The notes below the pieces were generated by a model. It did no database searches, was not told where the DNA came from, and saw only the letters and a list, made by a program, of their open reading frames with translations. A stretch of DNA of 64,000 nt from NCBI RefSeq assembly GCF_005885635.1, contig NZ_VATY01000005.1, positions 351,507 to 415,506 of the forward strand, given 5' to 3'. The stretch is from Maribacter algarum (ex Zhang et al. 2020) (lineage in GTDB: Bacteria; Bacteroidota; Bacteroidia; Flavobacteriales; Flavobacteriaceae). Shown here piece after piece: positions 45,585-55,698 of this stretch; the first letter of the stretch is position 1; each line of letters opens with the position of its first letter. A program made the translations under genes and the position numbers.

Positions 45585-45968
45585 TTATTCTTCTTGGTCG
45601 CTGTGGACGTCTAAATATTCATCGATTTCCCTTCTGTCCTTTTTGGTTGGTCGACCGATGCCCTTTTTACGGTAGTAATCTTTGGAATACTGCAGCAACT
45701 CGTTATGTTCGAATGCTTCTTTTGGAGTGGTATCTTTTCGATAAAGGTCCACCAACTTAGCACCAACACGACTTTTCGGTATATCTAACACCGTAAATTG
45801 ATAGTTGATTTGATTTTTTCGAACGACTATTTTATCCATAGGATATACTTCTCGAGCAGGTTTGGTTACTTGGTCATTAATTTTCACCTGTCCTTTTTTA
45901 CAAGCTTCCGTGCCCATATTTCTGGTTTTAAAATAGCGGGTACTCCATAGGAACTTGTCAATACGCAT
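45585..45968 (-). CDS. S4-domain RNA-binding protein (Hsp15-like)
   Basis: 127 aa. S4 domain at the very start (MRIDKFLWSTRYFKTRNMGTEACKKGQVKIND), as in Hsp15, which binds stalled 50S subunits. The C-terminal half is basic then acidic (GRPTKKDRREIDEYLD). Located upstream of the phosphoribosyltransferase, same strand. Confidence 0.85.
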   Translation of the reverse strand: MRIDKFLWSTRYFKTRNMGTEACKKGQVKINDQVTKPAREVYPMDKIVVRKNQINYQFTVLDIPKSRVGAKLVDLYRKDTTPKEAFEHNELLQYSKDYYRKKGIGRPTKKDRREIDEYLDVHSDQEE

Positions 45969-46046
45969 AATGAATTAAAAATCTTTGTTAAGGTCTTCAA
46001 CAAAAATAGGGGAAAATTGTATCTTGCCGACCTTAATAAAGAATGC

Positions 46047-47006
46047 ATGAAAATAAATAGACTGATTGTTGTTTTTGTAGCAATGGTTCTAGGGATATCC
46101 TGTAGAAATGATGATGATGGCGATGACCGAATTGTCGTTCCTCCACAAACGTTAATCGAGACGGCTGTTGAAAATGATGCAGATATTAAAGCGTTTTTAG
46201 AAACTCATTTTTATAATTATGAGGAGTTTGAAAACCCACCTGCCGATTTTGATTTCAAAATAAAATTTGGACTGATTAGTGATAATCCGGAAAAACTACC
46301 GCTCACCAATTTTGTACAGACGCAGGTCATCAGAGTTACTTCTTTGGAATTTGGACGAGACGATGGAGAGGAAGTTGACCAAACTTTGTATTATCTTATT
46401 GCTAGAGAAGGCGTGGGGGAAAGCCCGACTTTAGGAGATAGAACTGTTTTACAATATGAAGGTTCCCTTTTAGATGGTTCTTTGTTTGATGGTTCAACTT
46501 CACCTCTAAATCAGTATCTCCCAGGTTTTCTTAAGGGATATGCAAATGGAGTTGTAAAGTTAAAATCAGGAACAGGACCTGTAGAAAACGGAGATGGAAC
46601 GGTAAGCTATGAAGATTATGGTGTTGGTGCAATATTCATGCCCTCAGGCCTCGGATATTTTAGCGCTTCTCCTAGTTCAGCAATCCCTGCATATGCGCCT
46701 CTTATTTTTAAGATAGATGTATTAGATTTTGAGGAGGATACTGATTTCGACGGTGACGGTATACCTTCAATACAGGAGGATATTGATGGTGACGGAGATT
46801 TAAACAATGACAATACGGATGCTGATACAGAACCAAGTACAATTTTCCTAGCGAATCACAATGATACGGACGACGATGAAGATGGTATCCCAACTATTGA
46901 TGAAATAAAGATTGATGGCGAGATTAAAAAAGATGCAAACGGCCTGATTATATTTCCCGATACCGATGGTGATGGGGTTCCTAACCATTTAGATAGCGAT
47001 AGCTAA
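46047..47006 (+). CDS. FKBP-type peptidyl-prolyl isomerase lipoprotein with Asp-rich tail
   Basis: 319 aa from ATG at 46047, with lipobox Cys17 (VLGISC). An FKBP-like domain spans about residues 110-220 (SPTLGDRTVLQYEGSLLDGSLFDGS and GVGAIFMPSGLGYFS). The tail from about 225 carries DxDxDG repeats (DTDFDGDGIP, DIDGDGDLN, DTDGDGVPNHLDSD) of the thrombospondin-type-3/Ca-binding kind. It likely helps fold exported or outer-membrane proteins. Several usual FKBP active-site aromatic residues are not certain. Confidence 0.75.
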   Translation: MKINRLIVVFVAMVLGISCRNDDDGDDRIVVPPQTLIETAVENDADIKAFLETHFYNYEEFENPPADFDFKIKFGLISDNPEKLPLTNFVQTQVIRVTSLEFGRDDGEEVDQTLYYLIAREGVGESPTLGDRTVLQYEGSLLDGSLFDGSTSPLNQYLPGFLKGYANGVVKLKSGTGPVENGDGTVSYEDYGVGAIFMPSGLGYFSASPSSAIPAYAPLIFKIDVLDFEEDTDFDGDGIPSIQEDIDGDGDLNNDNTDADTEPSTIFLANHNDTDDDEDGIPTIDEIKIDGEIKKDANGLIIFPDTDGDGVPNHLDSDS

Positions 47007-47026
47007 AGTATCACTTGAGTAAATAT

Positions 47027-47057
47027 AAAAGCCCAGAATCATAGATTCTGGGCTTTT
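47027..47057. terminator. Bidirectional terminator between the FKBP and barrel-protein genes
   Basis: AAAAGCCCAGAATC, then ATA, then GATTCTGGGCTTTT: a 14-bp perfect stem with A and T runs at both ends, placed between two convergent genes. Confidence 0.88.
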
Positions 47058-47076
47058 ATATTTATAAATCTCCTTT

Positions 47077-47670
47077 CTATAACTTAAGGGAAAGGCTTAA
47101 AATCAATTGGTCTGGTCTGGTATCTAGACGACCTTCTACAGAGGCATCTTGAATATTGGTGTTGATGAATTTCGCTTCATTACTACTAAGACCTCTTTCA
47201 TAACGTAAATCAATACCCAATTTACCCAAATTCACACCAGCGCCTAAATGAGCACCAACTGAAAAATCATTTTCAATATTATCGATGCTTATTCCGTCAA
47301 ATTCGCTATCCAAAATATATTGAAAAGCGGGCCCGGCAAAAACATGTAAAGGCCCGATTACTTTTATTCCGACTAAAGCGGGTAAATCTAATTTACTCAT
47401 GTCAAAAGAATCTCCGTTATAATCTGATTTTGTCTTGGAGTACACCAATTCTGGACGGAGGTAGATTGGACCTAACTTGATTTTTCCGAAAACTCCAGCG
47501 TGGTATCCAATATTTCTATCTGGTTCACGAGCGGCATCGCCGGCAGATTCAAAATAGTTGCCATTACCGTTGTAATTTAAACCACCTTTAATACCAAATC
47601 CCGAATCACTTTGAGCAAATGCAGTCATACTAAACATAGCAAAAACTGCTAGAAGAAGTGTTTTTTTCAT
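47077..47670 (-). CDS. Outer-membrane beta-barrel protein (porin family)
   Basis: 197 aa from ATG at 47670, signal peptide LLLAVFAMFSMTAFAQ. Alternating strands with glycine-rich starts (GFGIKGGLNYNG, VGAHLGAGVNLGKLGIDLRYERGL) and a C-terminal LSLKL fit the outer-membrane_beta-brl/OmpX-like family. Function unknown. Confidence 0.82.
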   Translation of the reverse strand: MKKTLLLAVFAMFSMTAFAQSDSGFGIKGGLNYNGNGNYFESAGDAAREPDRNIGYHAGVFGKIKLGPIYLRPELVYSKTKSDYNGDSFDMSKLDLPALVGIKVIGPLHVFAGPAFQYILDSEFDGISIDNIENDFSVGAHLGAGVNLGKLGIDLRYERGLSSNEAKFINTNIQDASVEGRLDTRPDQLILSLSLKL

Positions 47671-47727
47671 AATCATAATAATGTTTCGTTTCTAATGCAT
47701 ATCACAGTATCAAAAACGATACCATGA

Positions 47728-48681
47728 TTATTTTCTCGTCATTACCTTCAAAACGGCCTTTTCAATGGCTTTATTGTTGAGTCCATATTTCTCCATCAGT
47801 TGAGCGGGCGTACCACTTTCTCCAAACGTATCTTGTGTAGCAACAAATTCTTGTGGGGTAGGGTACCGAGTAGCAAGCATTCCGGCAATGCTTTCCCCTA
47901 AGCCGCCCAAATAGTTGTGTTCTTCAGCTGTTACGATGCATCCTGTTTTTTTAACAGACTTTAACACGGCTTCCGAATCTAGAGGCTTGATGGTATGAAT
48001 GTTTATGACTTCCGCAGATATGCCTTGCGCCTCTAAATTTTCGCAAGCGGTCAAGGCCTCCCAAACTAGGTGACCTGTAGCAACAATGGTCACATCAGTT
48101 CCTTCGTTTAGCATTAGCGCTTTTCCAATTTCGAATTTTTGGTCAACCGGAGTAAAGTTTGCAACCTTAGGTCTTCCGAAGCGCAAATAAACCGGACCAT
48201 CATAATCAGCAATGGCTATAGTCGCGGCTTTTGTTTGATTGTAATCACAAGGATTAATTACTACCATGCCCGGCAACATTTTCATCAATCCGATGTCTTC
48301 TAAAATTTGGTGTGTAGCTCCATCCTCACCAAGGGTAATTCCCGCATGGGAAGCACATATTTTTACATTCTTACCAGAATAGGCTATGGACTGTCGAATT
48401 TGATCGTAGACCCTTCCTGTGGAAAAATTGGCGAAAGTACCCGTAAATGGAATTTTTCCGCCGATGGTTAATCCGGCTGCAATTCCCATCATATTGGCTT
48501 CGGCAATCCCTACTTGAAAGAAGCGCTCGGGATTCTCATCAATAAAAGTTTGAATTTTTAAAGAACCTACCAAATCGGCACAAAGTGCCACTACATTAGG
48601 GTTGGTTCTTCCCAATTCGGTCATTCCTGCACCATAACCACTTCTTGTATCATTTTTACCTTGATCTACGTATTTCGTCAT
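47728..48681 (-). CDS. Transketolase, C-terminal subunit
   Basis: 317 aa. Pyrimidine-binding part of a split transketolase: DLVGSLKIQTFIDENPERFFQVGIAEANMMGIAAGL, with the conserved Glu of the TPP site, and SYAGITLGEDGATHQ-like CASHAGITLGEDGATHQ. Works with the N-terminal subunit encoded 67 bases upstream. The split arrangement is usual in Bacteroidetes and not a frameshift. Confidence 0.92.
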   Translation of the reverse strand: MTKYVDQGKNDTRSGYGAGMTELGRTNPNVVALCADLVGSLKIQTFIDENPERFFQVGIAEANMMGIAAGLTIGGKIPFTGTFANFSTGRVYDQIRQSIAYSGKNVKICASHAGITLGEDGATHQILEDIGLMKMLPGMVVINPCDYNQTKAATIAIADYDGPVYLRFGRPKVANFTPVDQKFEIGKALMLNEGTDVTIVATGHLVWEALTACENLEAQGISAEVINIHTIKPLDSEAVLKSVKKTGCIVTAEEHNYLGGLGESIAGMLATRYPTPQEFVATQDTFGESGTPAQLMEKYGLNNKAIEKAVLKVMTRK

Positions 48682-48748
48682 TGTCTTTTAATTTCATTCC
48701 TACAAAAGCGAGAATCTTTTTGAATCTAATTTCTTTATTTGGTGGAGA

Positions 48749-49594
48749 CTAGTAATCTCCTAATGTTTCTGCATTCTGGCTTAAAGCATTTTCCAATTGC
48801 TCATCATTCGGTGCTTTCCCATGCCAAGCATGCGTATGCATCATAAAATCAATTCCATTACCCATTTCAGTATACAAAAGAACACAAACTGGTTTTCCTT
48901 TTCCTGTTCTGCTTTTGGCCTCCTGCATTCCTTTTATGACCGCTTCTAAATTGTTTCCTTCCTTGATTTCCAGAACATCCCAATCAAATGCCTCAAATTT
49001 TGCTTTTAGATTTCCCATCGGAAGTACATCGTCTGTAGCACCATCAATTTGCTTCCCGTTTAAGTCAATGGTGGCAATAAGGTTATCTACTTTCTTTCCC
49101 GAGGCATACATGATAGCTTCCCAGTTTTGTCCCTCTTGCAGTTCACCGTCCCCGTGAAGACTATAAATTAATTTAGCATCCCCATTCAATTTTTTAGCTT
49201 GGGCAGCACCAATTGCTACTGACATTCCCTGGCCTAAAGATCCAGAAGCTATACGCACTCCAGGTAACCCTTCGTGGGTGGTGGGATGCCCCTGAAGTCT
49301 AGAATCAATCAGACGGAATGTGTTTAATTCATCCACGGGAAAATATCCTTTGCGAGCCAGAACGCTATAGAAAACTGGGGAAATATGTCCATTGGAAAGG
49401 AAGAAAAGATCTTCGTTTATTCCATCCATATCGAACCCTTCATTTAATTCCATGATTTCGTGATATAGGGCAACGAAAAATTCCGTGCACCCTAAGGAAC
49501 CACCTGGGTGACCAGAATTTACCTTATGTACCATTCTAAGAATGTCTCTTCTAGTTTGAATAACGTTGTCTTGTAACTCCTTAATATTGGGCAT
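48749..49594 (-). CDS. Transketolase, N-terminal subunit
   Basis: 281 aa. TPP-binding part: KVNSGHPGGSLGCTEFFVALY, LSNGHISPVFYSVLA, GSLGQGMSVAIGAA, and LHGDGELQEGQNWEA with GDG...N for Mg-TPP. First gene of the pair in the pentose phosphate pathway. 181 bases separate it from tgt in the divergent direction. Confidence 0.93.
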   Translation of the reverse strand: MPNIKELQDNVIQTRRDILRMVHKVNSGHPGGSLGCTEFFVALYHEIMELNEGFDMDGINEDLFFLSNGHISPVFYSVLARKGYFPVDELNTFRLIDSRLQGHPTTHEGLPGVRIASGSLGQGMSVAIGAAQAKKLNGDAKLIYSLHGDGELQEGQNWEAIMYASGKKVDNLIATIDLNGKQIDGATDDVLPMGNLKAKFEAFDWDVLEIKEGNNLEAVIKGMQEAKSRTGKGKPVCVLLYTEMGNGIDFMMHTHAWHGKAPNDEQLENALSQNAETLGDY

Positions 49595-49751
49595 AAATCA
49601 ATAACTATTTTGTTGGCTCCAAAAGTAGTGGCAATCTTTTGGGAATACAAGTGGGAGTTATGATATTTTATTAACGGTAACGGTTTTTGTTGAGATGAAA
49701 TAGCTTAACTAACTTTATTTTTTCCTTAAGGAATAATGTGCCCTAGTTGTA

Positions 49752-49759
49752 TATCTTTG
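49752..49759 (+). promoter_or_regulatory. -7 promoter box before tgt
   Basis: TATCTTTG, a full match to TAnnTTTG, 16 bases before the tgt ATG. No clear TTG at the expected -33 distance. Confidence 0.5.
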
Positions 49760-49775
49760 CCGCTGTTATAAGCCT

Positions 49776-50906
49776 ATGAAGTTTACATTAGAACATACCG
49801 ACTCAGAAAGTAGGGCAAGAGCTGCAACAATGGTCACAGATCATGGTGTAATTGAAACTCCGATTTTTATGCCCGTAGGCACTGTTGCTTCGGTAAAAGG
49901 AGTACATCAAAGAGAACTAAAAGAAGAGATTAACCCTGATATTATTTTAGGTAATACCTATCATCTATTCCTACGACCGAAAATTGATATTCTTAAACAA
50001 GCTGGCGGCCTACACAAGTTTATGGGTTGGGATAGAAATATTCTTACGGACAGTGGTGGATATCAAGTGTATTCACTTTCTGCGAATAGAAAAATCAAGG
50101 AAGAAGGAGTGAAATTCAAATCGCATATTGATGGATCTACACATTGGTTTACCCCAGAAAATGTGATGGAAATTCAGCGCGTTATTGGAGCCGATATTAT
50201 TATGGCCTTTGATGAGTGTACGCCTTATCCTTGTGATTATAACTATGCAAAACGGTCGATGCATATGACGCACCGCTGGTTAGATCGCTGTATTGCCCAC
50301 TTGGAAAAAACACCTTTTGAATATGACTATTCGCAAACTTTTTTTCCCATAGTTCAAGGTTCAACTTATAAAGATTTACGAAAGCAATCTGCCGAATATA
50401 TTGCAAACGCTGGTGCTGAAGGAAATGCAATAGGCGGTTTATCTGTTGGAGAACCAGCAGAAGAAATGTATGCGATGACCGAGGTAGTTACTGAGATTTT
50501 ACCAGAAGATAAACCGCGTTACCTAATGGGAGTTGGTACTCCAATTAATATTCTCGAAAATATAGCACTAGGAATTGATATGTTCGATTGCGTAATGCCA
50601 ACAAGGAATGCTAGAAATGGAATGCTTTTTACCGCACACGGGACCATAAATATCAAAAACAAGAAGTGGGAAGATGATTTTAGTGCTATTGATGAAATGG
50701 GAAATACTTTTGTAGATCGAGAATATTCGAAAGCCTATCTGCGTCATCTTTTTGCCGCAAATGAATATCTAGGAAAACAAATTGCAACCATACATAATTT
50801 GGGCTTCTACCTTTGGTTGACTCGTGAGGCGAGAAAGCATATTTTAGCCGGAGACTTCCAAGATTGGAAAAACAAGATGGTAAAACAAATGGACAAAAGA
50901 TTGTAA
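49776..50906 (+). CDS. tgt: tRNA-guanine (queuine) transglycosylase
   Basis: 376 aa. Substrate motif ILTDSGGYQVYSL with the catalytic Asp, DECTPYPCDY, GGLSVGEPAEEMY, and VGTPINILENIALGIDMFDCVMPTRNARNG with the nucleophile Asp. The bacterial enzyme swaps guanine 34 for preQ1 in tRNAs. Followed at once by an LptF/G-type gene. Confidence 0.95.
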   Translation: MKFTLEHTDSESRARAATMVTDHGVIETPIFMPVGTVASVKGVHQRELKEEINPDIILGNTYHLFLRPKIDILKQAGGLHKFMGWDRNILTDSGGYQVYSLSANRKIKEEGVKFKSHIDGSTHWFTPENVMEIQRVIGADIIMAFDECTPYPCDYNYAKRSMHMTHRWLDRCIAHLEKTPFEYDYSQTFFPIVQGSTYKDLRKQSAEYIANAGAEGNAIGGLSVGEPAEEMYAMTEVVTEILPEDKPRYLMGVGTPINILENIALGIDMFDCVMPTRNARNGMLFTAHGTINIKNKKWEDDFSAIDEMGNTFVDREYSKAYLRHLFAANEYLGKQIATIHNLGFYLWLTREARKHILAGDFQDWKNKMVKQMDKRL

Positions 50907-50907
50907 A

Positions 50908-51987
50908 GTGACCATCTTAGATAGATACATATTAAAGCGTTACTTGCTTACTTTCATCGTAATGCTGGTGCTTTTTATTCCCATCGGGATTATGGCGCAC
51001 CTAGCAGAACAGATTGGTAAAATTCAAGATAACGAGGCACCCTTAAATGAGGTTTTGGCGTATTTAGGGCATTTTAGTATCTATATCGGTAATTTCTTAT
51101 TTCCGATATTTTTATTTCTATCTGTTATTTTCTTTACCTCAAAATTGGCAAGTAATACAGAGATTGTAGCCATGTTGAGTTCTGGAATCTCTTTCAACAG
51201 ATTCTTGAGACCTTATATGATAGGGGCTTCAATCATTGCTGTTTTTATGTTGTTGATGGGAATGTTTGTAGTTCCTACCGCTAGTGCAGGATTTAATGAG
51301 TTCAAATTCAAATATCTGAAGAAAGGAAAAGAAGAACAAAAAACCACCAATATCTATAATCAACTTAACGAAACTGACTTTATATATGTCAGTAGTTTTG
51401 ACCCAAGAAGGAAAGTTGGTAGCAACTTCACCTTTGAGCGTTTTAAGGAAGGAAATATTCTTGACTTTAAAATCTCTGCCCCAAGTATACGTTGGATTGA
51501 GAAGGATAGTACATACAGACTGACTTCTTATAGAAAGCGTAAAGTTTTAGGAGATACGGCTATAATAGAAACGAAAAGGAGGTTAGACACGCTCTTCGCC
51601 TTTAAAATAGATGACCTTACTCCAGTCTCTTATATCGCAGAAACTAAAAACCTCATAGAGCTGAATGAATTTATTGATGATCAGAGAAGAAAAGGAGCTT
51701 CGAATATCAATTCTTATATTCTAGTAAAATATAAGCGCTGGGCCTTACCTATAAGTGTTTTTATATTGACCATAATTGCGGTAGGAGTGGCATCCATAAA
51801 AAGAAGGGGAGGAATGGGCTTGAATCTAGCTTTCGGAATTGTTGTCGCCTTCGTTTTCATATTCTTTGATCGGATTTTTAGCACACTTGCCGAACAAGCG
51901 GGTCTTGAACCTATGACCGCCGTAATCGTACCCAACCTATTTTTCGGTATTTTGGCTTTTTATCTCCTACAAAAGGCCAAACGATAG
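50908..51987 (+). CDS. LptF/LptG family permease
   Basis: 359 aa, starting with GTG two bases after the tgt stop (MTILDRYILKRYLLTFIVMLVLF, the family N-terminus). Six hydrophobic helices, three on each side of a periplasmic domain of about 130 residues, as in the YjgP/YjgQ family. Part of the ABC machine that moves lipopolysaccharide to the outer membrane. Confidence 0.9.
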   Translation: MTILDRYILKRYLLTFIVMLVLFIPIGIMAHLAEQIGKIQDNEAPLNEVLAYLGHFSIYIGNFLFPIFLFLSVIFFTSKLASNTEIVAMLSSGISFNRFLRPYMIGASIIAVFMLLMGMFVVPTASAGFNEFKFKYLKKGKEEQKTTNIYNQLNETDFIYVSSFDPRRKVGSNFTFERFKEGNILDFKISAPSIRWIEKDSTYRLTSYRKRKVLGDTAIIETKRRLDTLFAFKIDDLTPVSYIAETKNLIELNEFIDDQRRKGASNINSYILVKYKRWALPISVFILTIIAVGVASIKRRGGMGLNLAFGIVVAFVFIFFDRIFSTLAEQAGLEPMTAVIVPNLFFGILAFYLLQKAKR

Positions 51988-52000
51988 TTTTCAAAAGCCT

Positions 52001-52900
52001 ATGAAGACAAAGCTTAAACACTATTTTCATCTTCATTTCATCGTATTCATTTGGGGCTTTACTGCAGTTTTAGGAAAGCTTATTTCCATCGATGCACTTC
52101 GCTTGGTTTGGTATCGTATGGGAATAGCCTCCCTTTTGATTCTGATATTCATAATAGTTCGTAAACATGCTATAAGGATGTCTCGGAAAACTCTGTTTTC
52201 CCTTGCCCTTGCAGGCGCAGCCCTGGCGCTACATTGGGTAACTTTCTTTATGGCCATAAAGGTTTCAAATGTTTCTATAGCTCTTGCAACCATGTCTACT
52301 GGGGCATTTTTTACCGCTATTCTAGAACCTATATGGTACGGAAGGAAGATAATCTGGTATGAGCTTTTATTCGGTGTAGTTGTGATTTTTGGCCTCTTAC
52401 TTATTTTTAAAGTAGAGACCCAGTACGCACTAGGGATGTTATTGGCACTCTTGTCGGCCTTTATGAGTGTGATTTTTACTTTGATTAATGGAAAGCTGGT
52501 GAAAAAAGAGAAATCGACCTTGATTTCATTTTATGAGCTTGGTATAGGCGTGATTTTGTTGTCCATATTTTTAGGAATAAAAGGTGAATTCACCTTGGAA
52601 TTTTTCCGTCTATCTCAGAATGATTGGATATTTATTTTCGTTCTAGCCTCTTTTTGTACGGCCTATGCTTTCATCGCTGGAGTGCATGTAATGAAATATA
52701 TAAGTCCCTATACGGTTGTCTTAACCGTGAATTTGGAACCAGTTTACGGCATCCTATTGGCATTTGTTATTTTTGGAGAGAGTGAACGTATGAATTCCAT
52801 GTTTTATGTCGGAGCATTGATAATTATAACAACTGTAATTGCTAACGGAATCCTTAAAAATAAAGACAGGTTAAAAAAACGAAACAGCTCACCTGGTTAG
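52001..52900 (+). CDS. DMT/EamA family transporter
   Basis: 299 aa with ten hydrophobic helices in two EamA repeats (FIVFIWGFTAVLGKLISIDALRLVWYRM; SPYTVVLTVNLEPVYGILLAFVIFGE). Exporter of small metabolites; substrate unknown. 13 bases after the permease, probably in the same transcript. Confidence 0.88.
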   Translation: MKTKLKHYFHLHFIVFIWGFTAVLGKLISIDALRLVWYRMGIASLLILIFIIVRKHAIRMSRKTLFSLALAGAALALHWVTFFMAIKVSNVSIALATMSTGAFFTAILEPIWYGRKIIWYELLFGVVVIFGLLLIFKVETQYALGMLLALLSAFMSVIFTLINGKLVKKEKSTLISFYELGIGVILLSIFLGIKGEFTLEFFRLSQNDWIFIFVLASFCTAYAFIAGVHVMKYISPYTVVLTVNLEPVYGILLAFVIFGESERMNSMFYVGALIIITTVIANGILKNKDRLKKRNSSPG

Positions 52901-52954
52901 TCTTTTATATTTTATATTTGCATGTCAGACTAATAAAATCGAAACCTACCGAAA

Positions 52955-53908
52955 ATGGAATATTTAGATTTTGAACTCCCCATAAAAGAGCTTGAAGAAC
53001 AACTTGATAAGTGTACTATCATTGGTAAAGAGAGCGATGTTGATGTCACGGAAACGTGTAAACAGATAGAAAAGAAGCTGGCGGAAACCCGCAAGGATAT
53101 CTACAAAAACCTTACCGCATGGCAACGTGTTCAATTGTCAAGACATCCAAATAGACCTTATACTTTAGATTATATCAACGCCATTTGTGGAGATACTTTT
53201 TTAGAACTACATGGTGATAGAAATGTAAAGGATGACAAAGCCATGATTGGCGGTTTGGGTAAAATTGGGGACCAAAGTTATATGTTCATAGGTCAGCAAA
53301 AAGGATATAATACTAAAACAAGACAGTATCGTAATTTTGGTATGGCGAACCCGGAAGGATATCGTAAGGCATTGCGATTGATGAAGTCAGCCGAGAAGTT
53401 TGGAATTCCTGTGGTTTGTTTGGTTGATACACCTGGTGCCTATCCAGGTATTGAAGCAGAGGAACGAGGACAAGGAGAAGCTATTGCCAGGAATATTTTG
53501 GAAATGACACGTTTGAAAGTTCCAATCATTGTAATGATTATTGGTGAAGGAGCTTCTGGTGGGGCTTTAGGAATCGGGGTAGGAGATCGTGTTTTAATGT
53601 TAGAAAATACATGGTATTCTGTTATCTCTCCTGAATCATGTTCTTCTATTTTGTGGAGAAGTTGGGAGTATAAAGAGCAGGCAGCTGAAGCTTTAAAGCT
53701 TACAGCGAATGACATGAAAAAATTGAAATTAATTGATGAAATTGTTCGCGAACCTGCTGGTGGAGCACATAGCAATCGACCCAAAACTTTTGAGACAGTA
53801 AAGAACAAAATTTCAAACCATTTTAAAGAATTGGAAAAGTTATCCCCAAAAGAACTAGTGAATCAGCGTATGAATAAATATGCTGAAATGGGTGTTTTTG
53901 ACGGTTAA
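52955..53908 (+). CDS. accA: Acetyl-CoA carboxylase carboxyltransferase subunit alpha
   Basis: 317 aa. Typical AccA text: [73 protein letters not shown]. Transfers carboxyl groups to acetyl-CoA to start fatty-acid synthesis. A -7-like box TATATTTG ends at 52920. Confidence 0.95.
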   Translation: MEYLDFELPIKELEEQLDKCTIIGKESDVDVTETCKQIEKKLAETRKDIYKNLTAWQRVQLSRHPNRPYTLDYINAICGDTFLELHGDRNVKDDKAMIGGLGKIGDQSYMFIGQQKGYNTKTRQYRNFGMANPEGYRKALRLMKSAEKFGIPVVCLVDTPGAYPGIEAEERGQGEAIARNILEMTRLKVPIIVMIIGEGASGGALGIGVGDRVLMLENTWYSVISPESCSSILWRSWEYKEQAAEALKLTANDMKKLKLIDEIVREPAGGAHSNRPKTFETVKNKISNHFKELEKLSPKELVNQRMNKYAEMGVFDG

Positions 53909-53932
53909 CCACTGCTTTTAACAAGCTCAGGA

Positions 53933-53965
53933 AAATCTGGAGAATGAATTCTCCAGATTTTTTTT
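53933..53965 (+). terminator. Rho-independent terminator after accA
   Basis: AATCTGGAGAA-TGAA-TTCTCCAGATT followed by a T run: a strong hairpin 25 bases beyond the accA stop. Confidence 0.9.
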
Positions 53966-54075
53966 GTTATCAACACAAAATTGTAACTTATAAACACCTA
54001 ATTGTTGAACACCTGTGAATATCGTCTTTGGCATGTTCCGTGTTAACTAAAGGTTAATTGCATACTTTCGTCGCT

Positions 54076-55623
54076 ATGGAGAAAACAAACCCGGTTATTG
54101 GTCGTAAGATTGACAAATCTACCATAATCAATCTTGAAAGAGGTAAAATACCGCCTCAATCTGTTGATTTAGAGGAGGTTGTGTTGGGTGCGATGATGAT
54201 TGATAAAAAAGGAGTTGATGAAGTAATAGATATCTTACATCCTGATGTTTTCTACAAAGATGCCCACCGCTTTATTTACGAGGCTATTTTTAAATTGTTC
54301 GAAACATCAGAACCTGTTGATTTATTAACCGTTTCTTCGCAATTAAAGAAGGATGGACATTTAGAAGCAGTTGGTGGTGATTTTTACCTTATAAAACTCA
54401 CTCAAAAAGTGGCTTCTTCAGCACATATTGAGTTTCACGCACGTATTATACTTCAGAAATATATTCAACGTAGTCTGATTAAAATTTCCAATGAAATTAT
54501 TGAAGAGGCGTATGACGAAGGAACTGACGTTTTTGATTTACTAGATGCTGCGGAATCCAAATTATATGACGTTACCCAAGGGAACCTAAAACGTTCCGCA
54601 GAAACCGCTCAGGATTTGGTAATTCAGGCCAAAAAACGCATTGAAGAAATTGCGGGAAAAGAGGGAATGAGTGGAATACCCTCAGGTTTTGACAAGTTAG
54701 ACAAATTGACTTCGGGTTGGCAGCCAAGTGATTTGATTATTGTAGCGGCTAGACCGGGTATGGGTAAAACGGCTTTGACTTTGACCATGGCTAGAAATAT
54801 GGCGGTCAATTCAAATATTCCTGTGGCCTTCTTTTCTTGTGAGATGTCATCCGTACAGTTAATTACCAGATTGATTTCTTCCGAAACGGGCCTCTCATCT
54901 GAAAAATTAAGGACCGGAAAGTTAGAAAAGCATGAGTGGGAGCAATTGAATGTTAAGGTGAAAACCTTGGAAAAAGCACCGCTTTTTATTGATGACACTC
55001 CTTCTTTATCCATATTTGACTTGAGAGCTAAGGCAAGGCGGTTAGCCTCTCAACATGGTATAAAAATGATTATTATTGATTACCTGCAGTTAATGACTGC
55101 TGGTGGAACAGGAAAAGGGGGTAACCGTGAACAAGAGATTTCTACGATTTCAAGAAACTTGAAAGCGCTGGCAAAAGAATTAAACGTTCCTGTAATAGCA
55201 TTATCACAGTTATCCCGTGCTGTTGAAACCCGTGGGGGTAGCAAAAGGCCCATACTTTCCGATTTACGTGAATCTGGAGCGATTGAGCAAGATGCAGATA
55301 TTGTTTCCTTTATATTCAGGCCAGAATACTATAAGATTGATGAATGGGATGATGAAGAACGATCGCCAACACAAGGTCAAGCTGAGTTTATCGTAGCGAA
55401 ACACCGTAACGGTGGATTAGAAAATATTCGTTTAAAGTTTATCGGTAACCTCGGTAAATTCGATAATCTTGACGATTTCGATTCTCCGTTTGAATTTCAG
55501 TCGAAAATGAATGATGGTGATGATAACCCTTTTATTACAAAAGGGCTTCCAAGTGCTGATGAAGCTTTCGGTAGTTCAATGAATGACGGTTTACCAGAAG
55601 ATGATAATGATGTCCCATTTTAA
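54076..55623 (+). CDS. dnaB: Replicative DNA helicase
   Basis: 515 aa from ATG at 54076 (MEKTNPVIGRKIDKS). N-terminal primase-interaction domain (PQSVDLEEVVLGAMMIDKKG) and RecA-like domain with Walker A AARPGMGKTALTL, Walker B MIIIDYLQLMTA, and SRNLKALAKELNVPVIALSQLSR. Acidic C-terminal tail. Unwinds DNA at the fork. Confidence 0.95.
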   Translation: MEKTNPVIGRKIDKSTIINLERGKIPPQSVDLEEVVLGAMMIDKKGVDEVIDILHPDVFYKDAHRFIYEAIFKLFETSEPVDLLTVSSQLKKDGHLEAVGGDFYLIKLTQKVASSAHIEFHARIILQKYIQRSLIKISNEIIEEAYDEGTDVFDLLDAAESKLYDVTQGNLKRSAETAQDLVIQAKKRIEEIAGKEGMSGIPSGFDKLDKLTSGWQPSDLIIVAARPGMGKTALTLTMARNMAVNSNIPVAFFSCEMSSVQLITRLISSETGLSSEKLRTGKLEKHEWEQLNVKVKTLEKAPLFIDDTPSLSIFDLRAKARRLASQHGIKMIIIDYLQLMTAGGTGKGGNREQEISTISRNLKALAKELNVPVIALSQLSRAVETRGGSKRPILSDLRESGAIEQDADIVSFIFRPEYYKIDEWDDEERSPTQGQAEFIVAKHRNGGLENIRLKFIGNLGKFDNLDDFDSPFEFQSKMNDGDDNPFITKGLPSADEAFGSSMNDGLPEDDNDVPF

Positions 55624-55698
55624 GAATCTTTAACTTCCTTCAAAATACTTCGCCACTTTTTTTCGTTTACCTTTGAGATAGTGATACATACTTAGTTT

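Noticed and set aside
47728..49594. Transketolase in two pieces as a possible frameshift
   Set aside because: The two halves are separated by 67 bases with clean starts and stops, and split transketolases are usual in Bacteroidetes.
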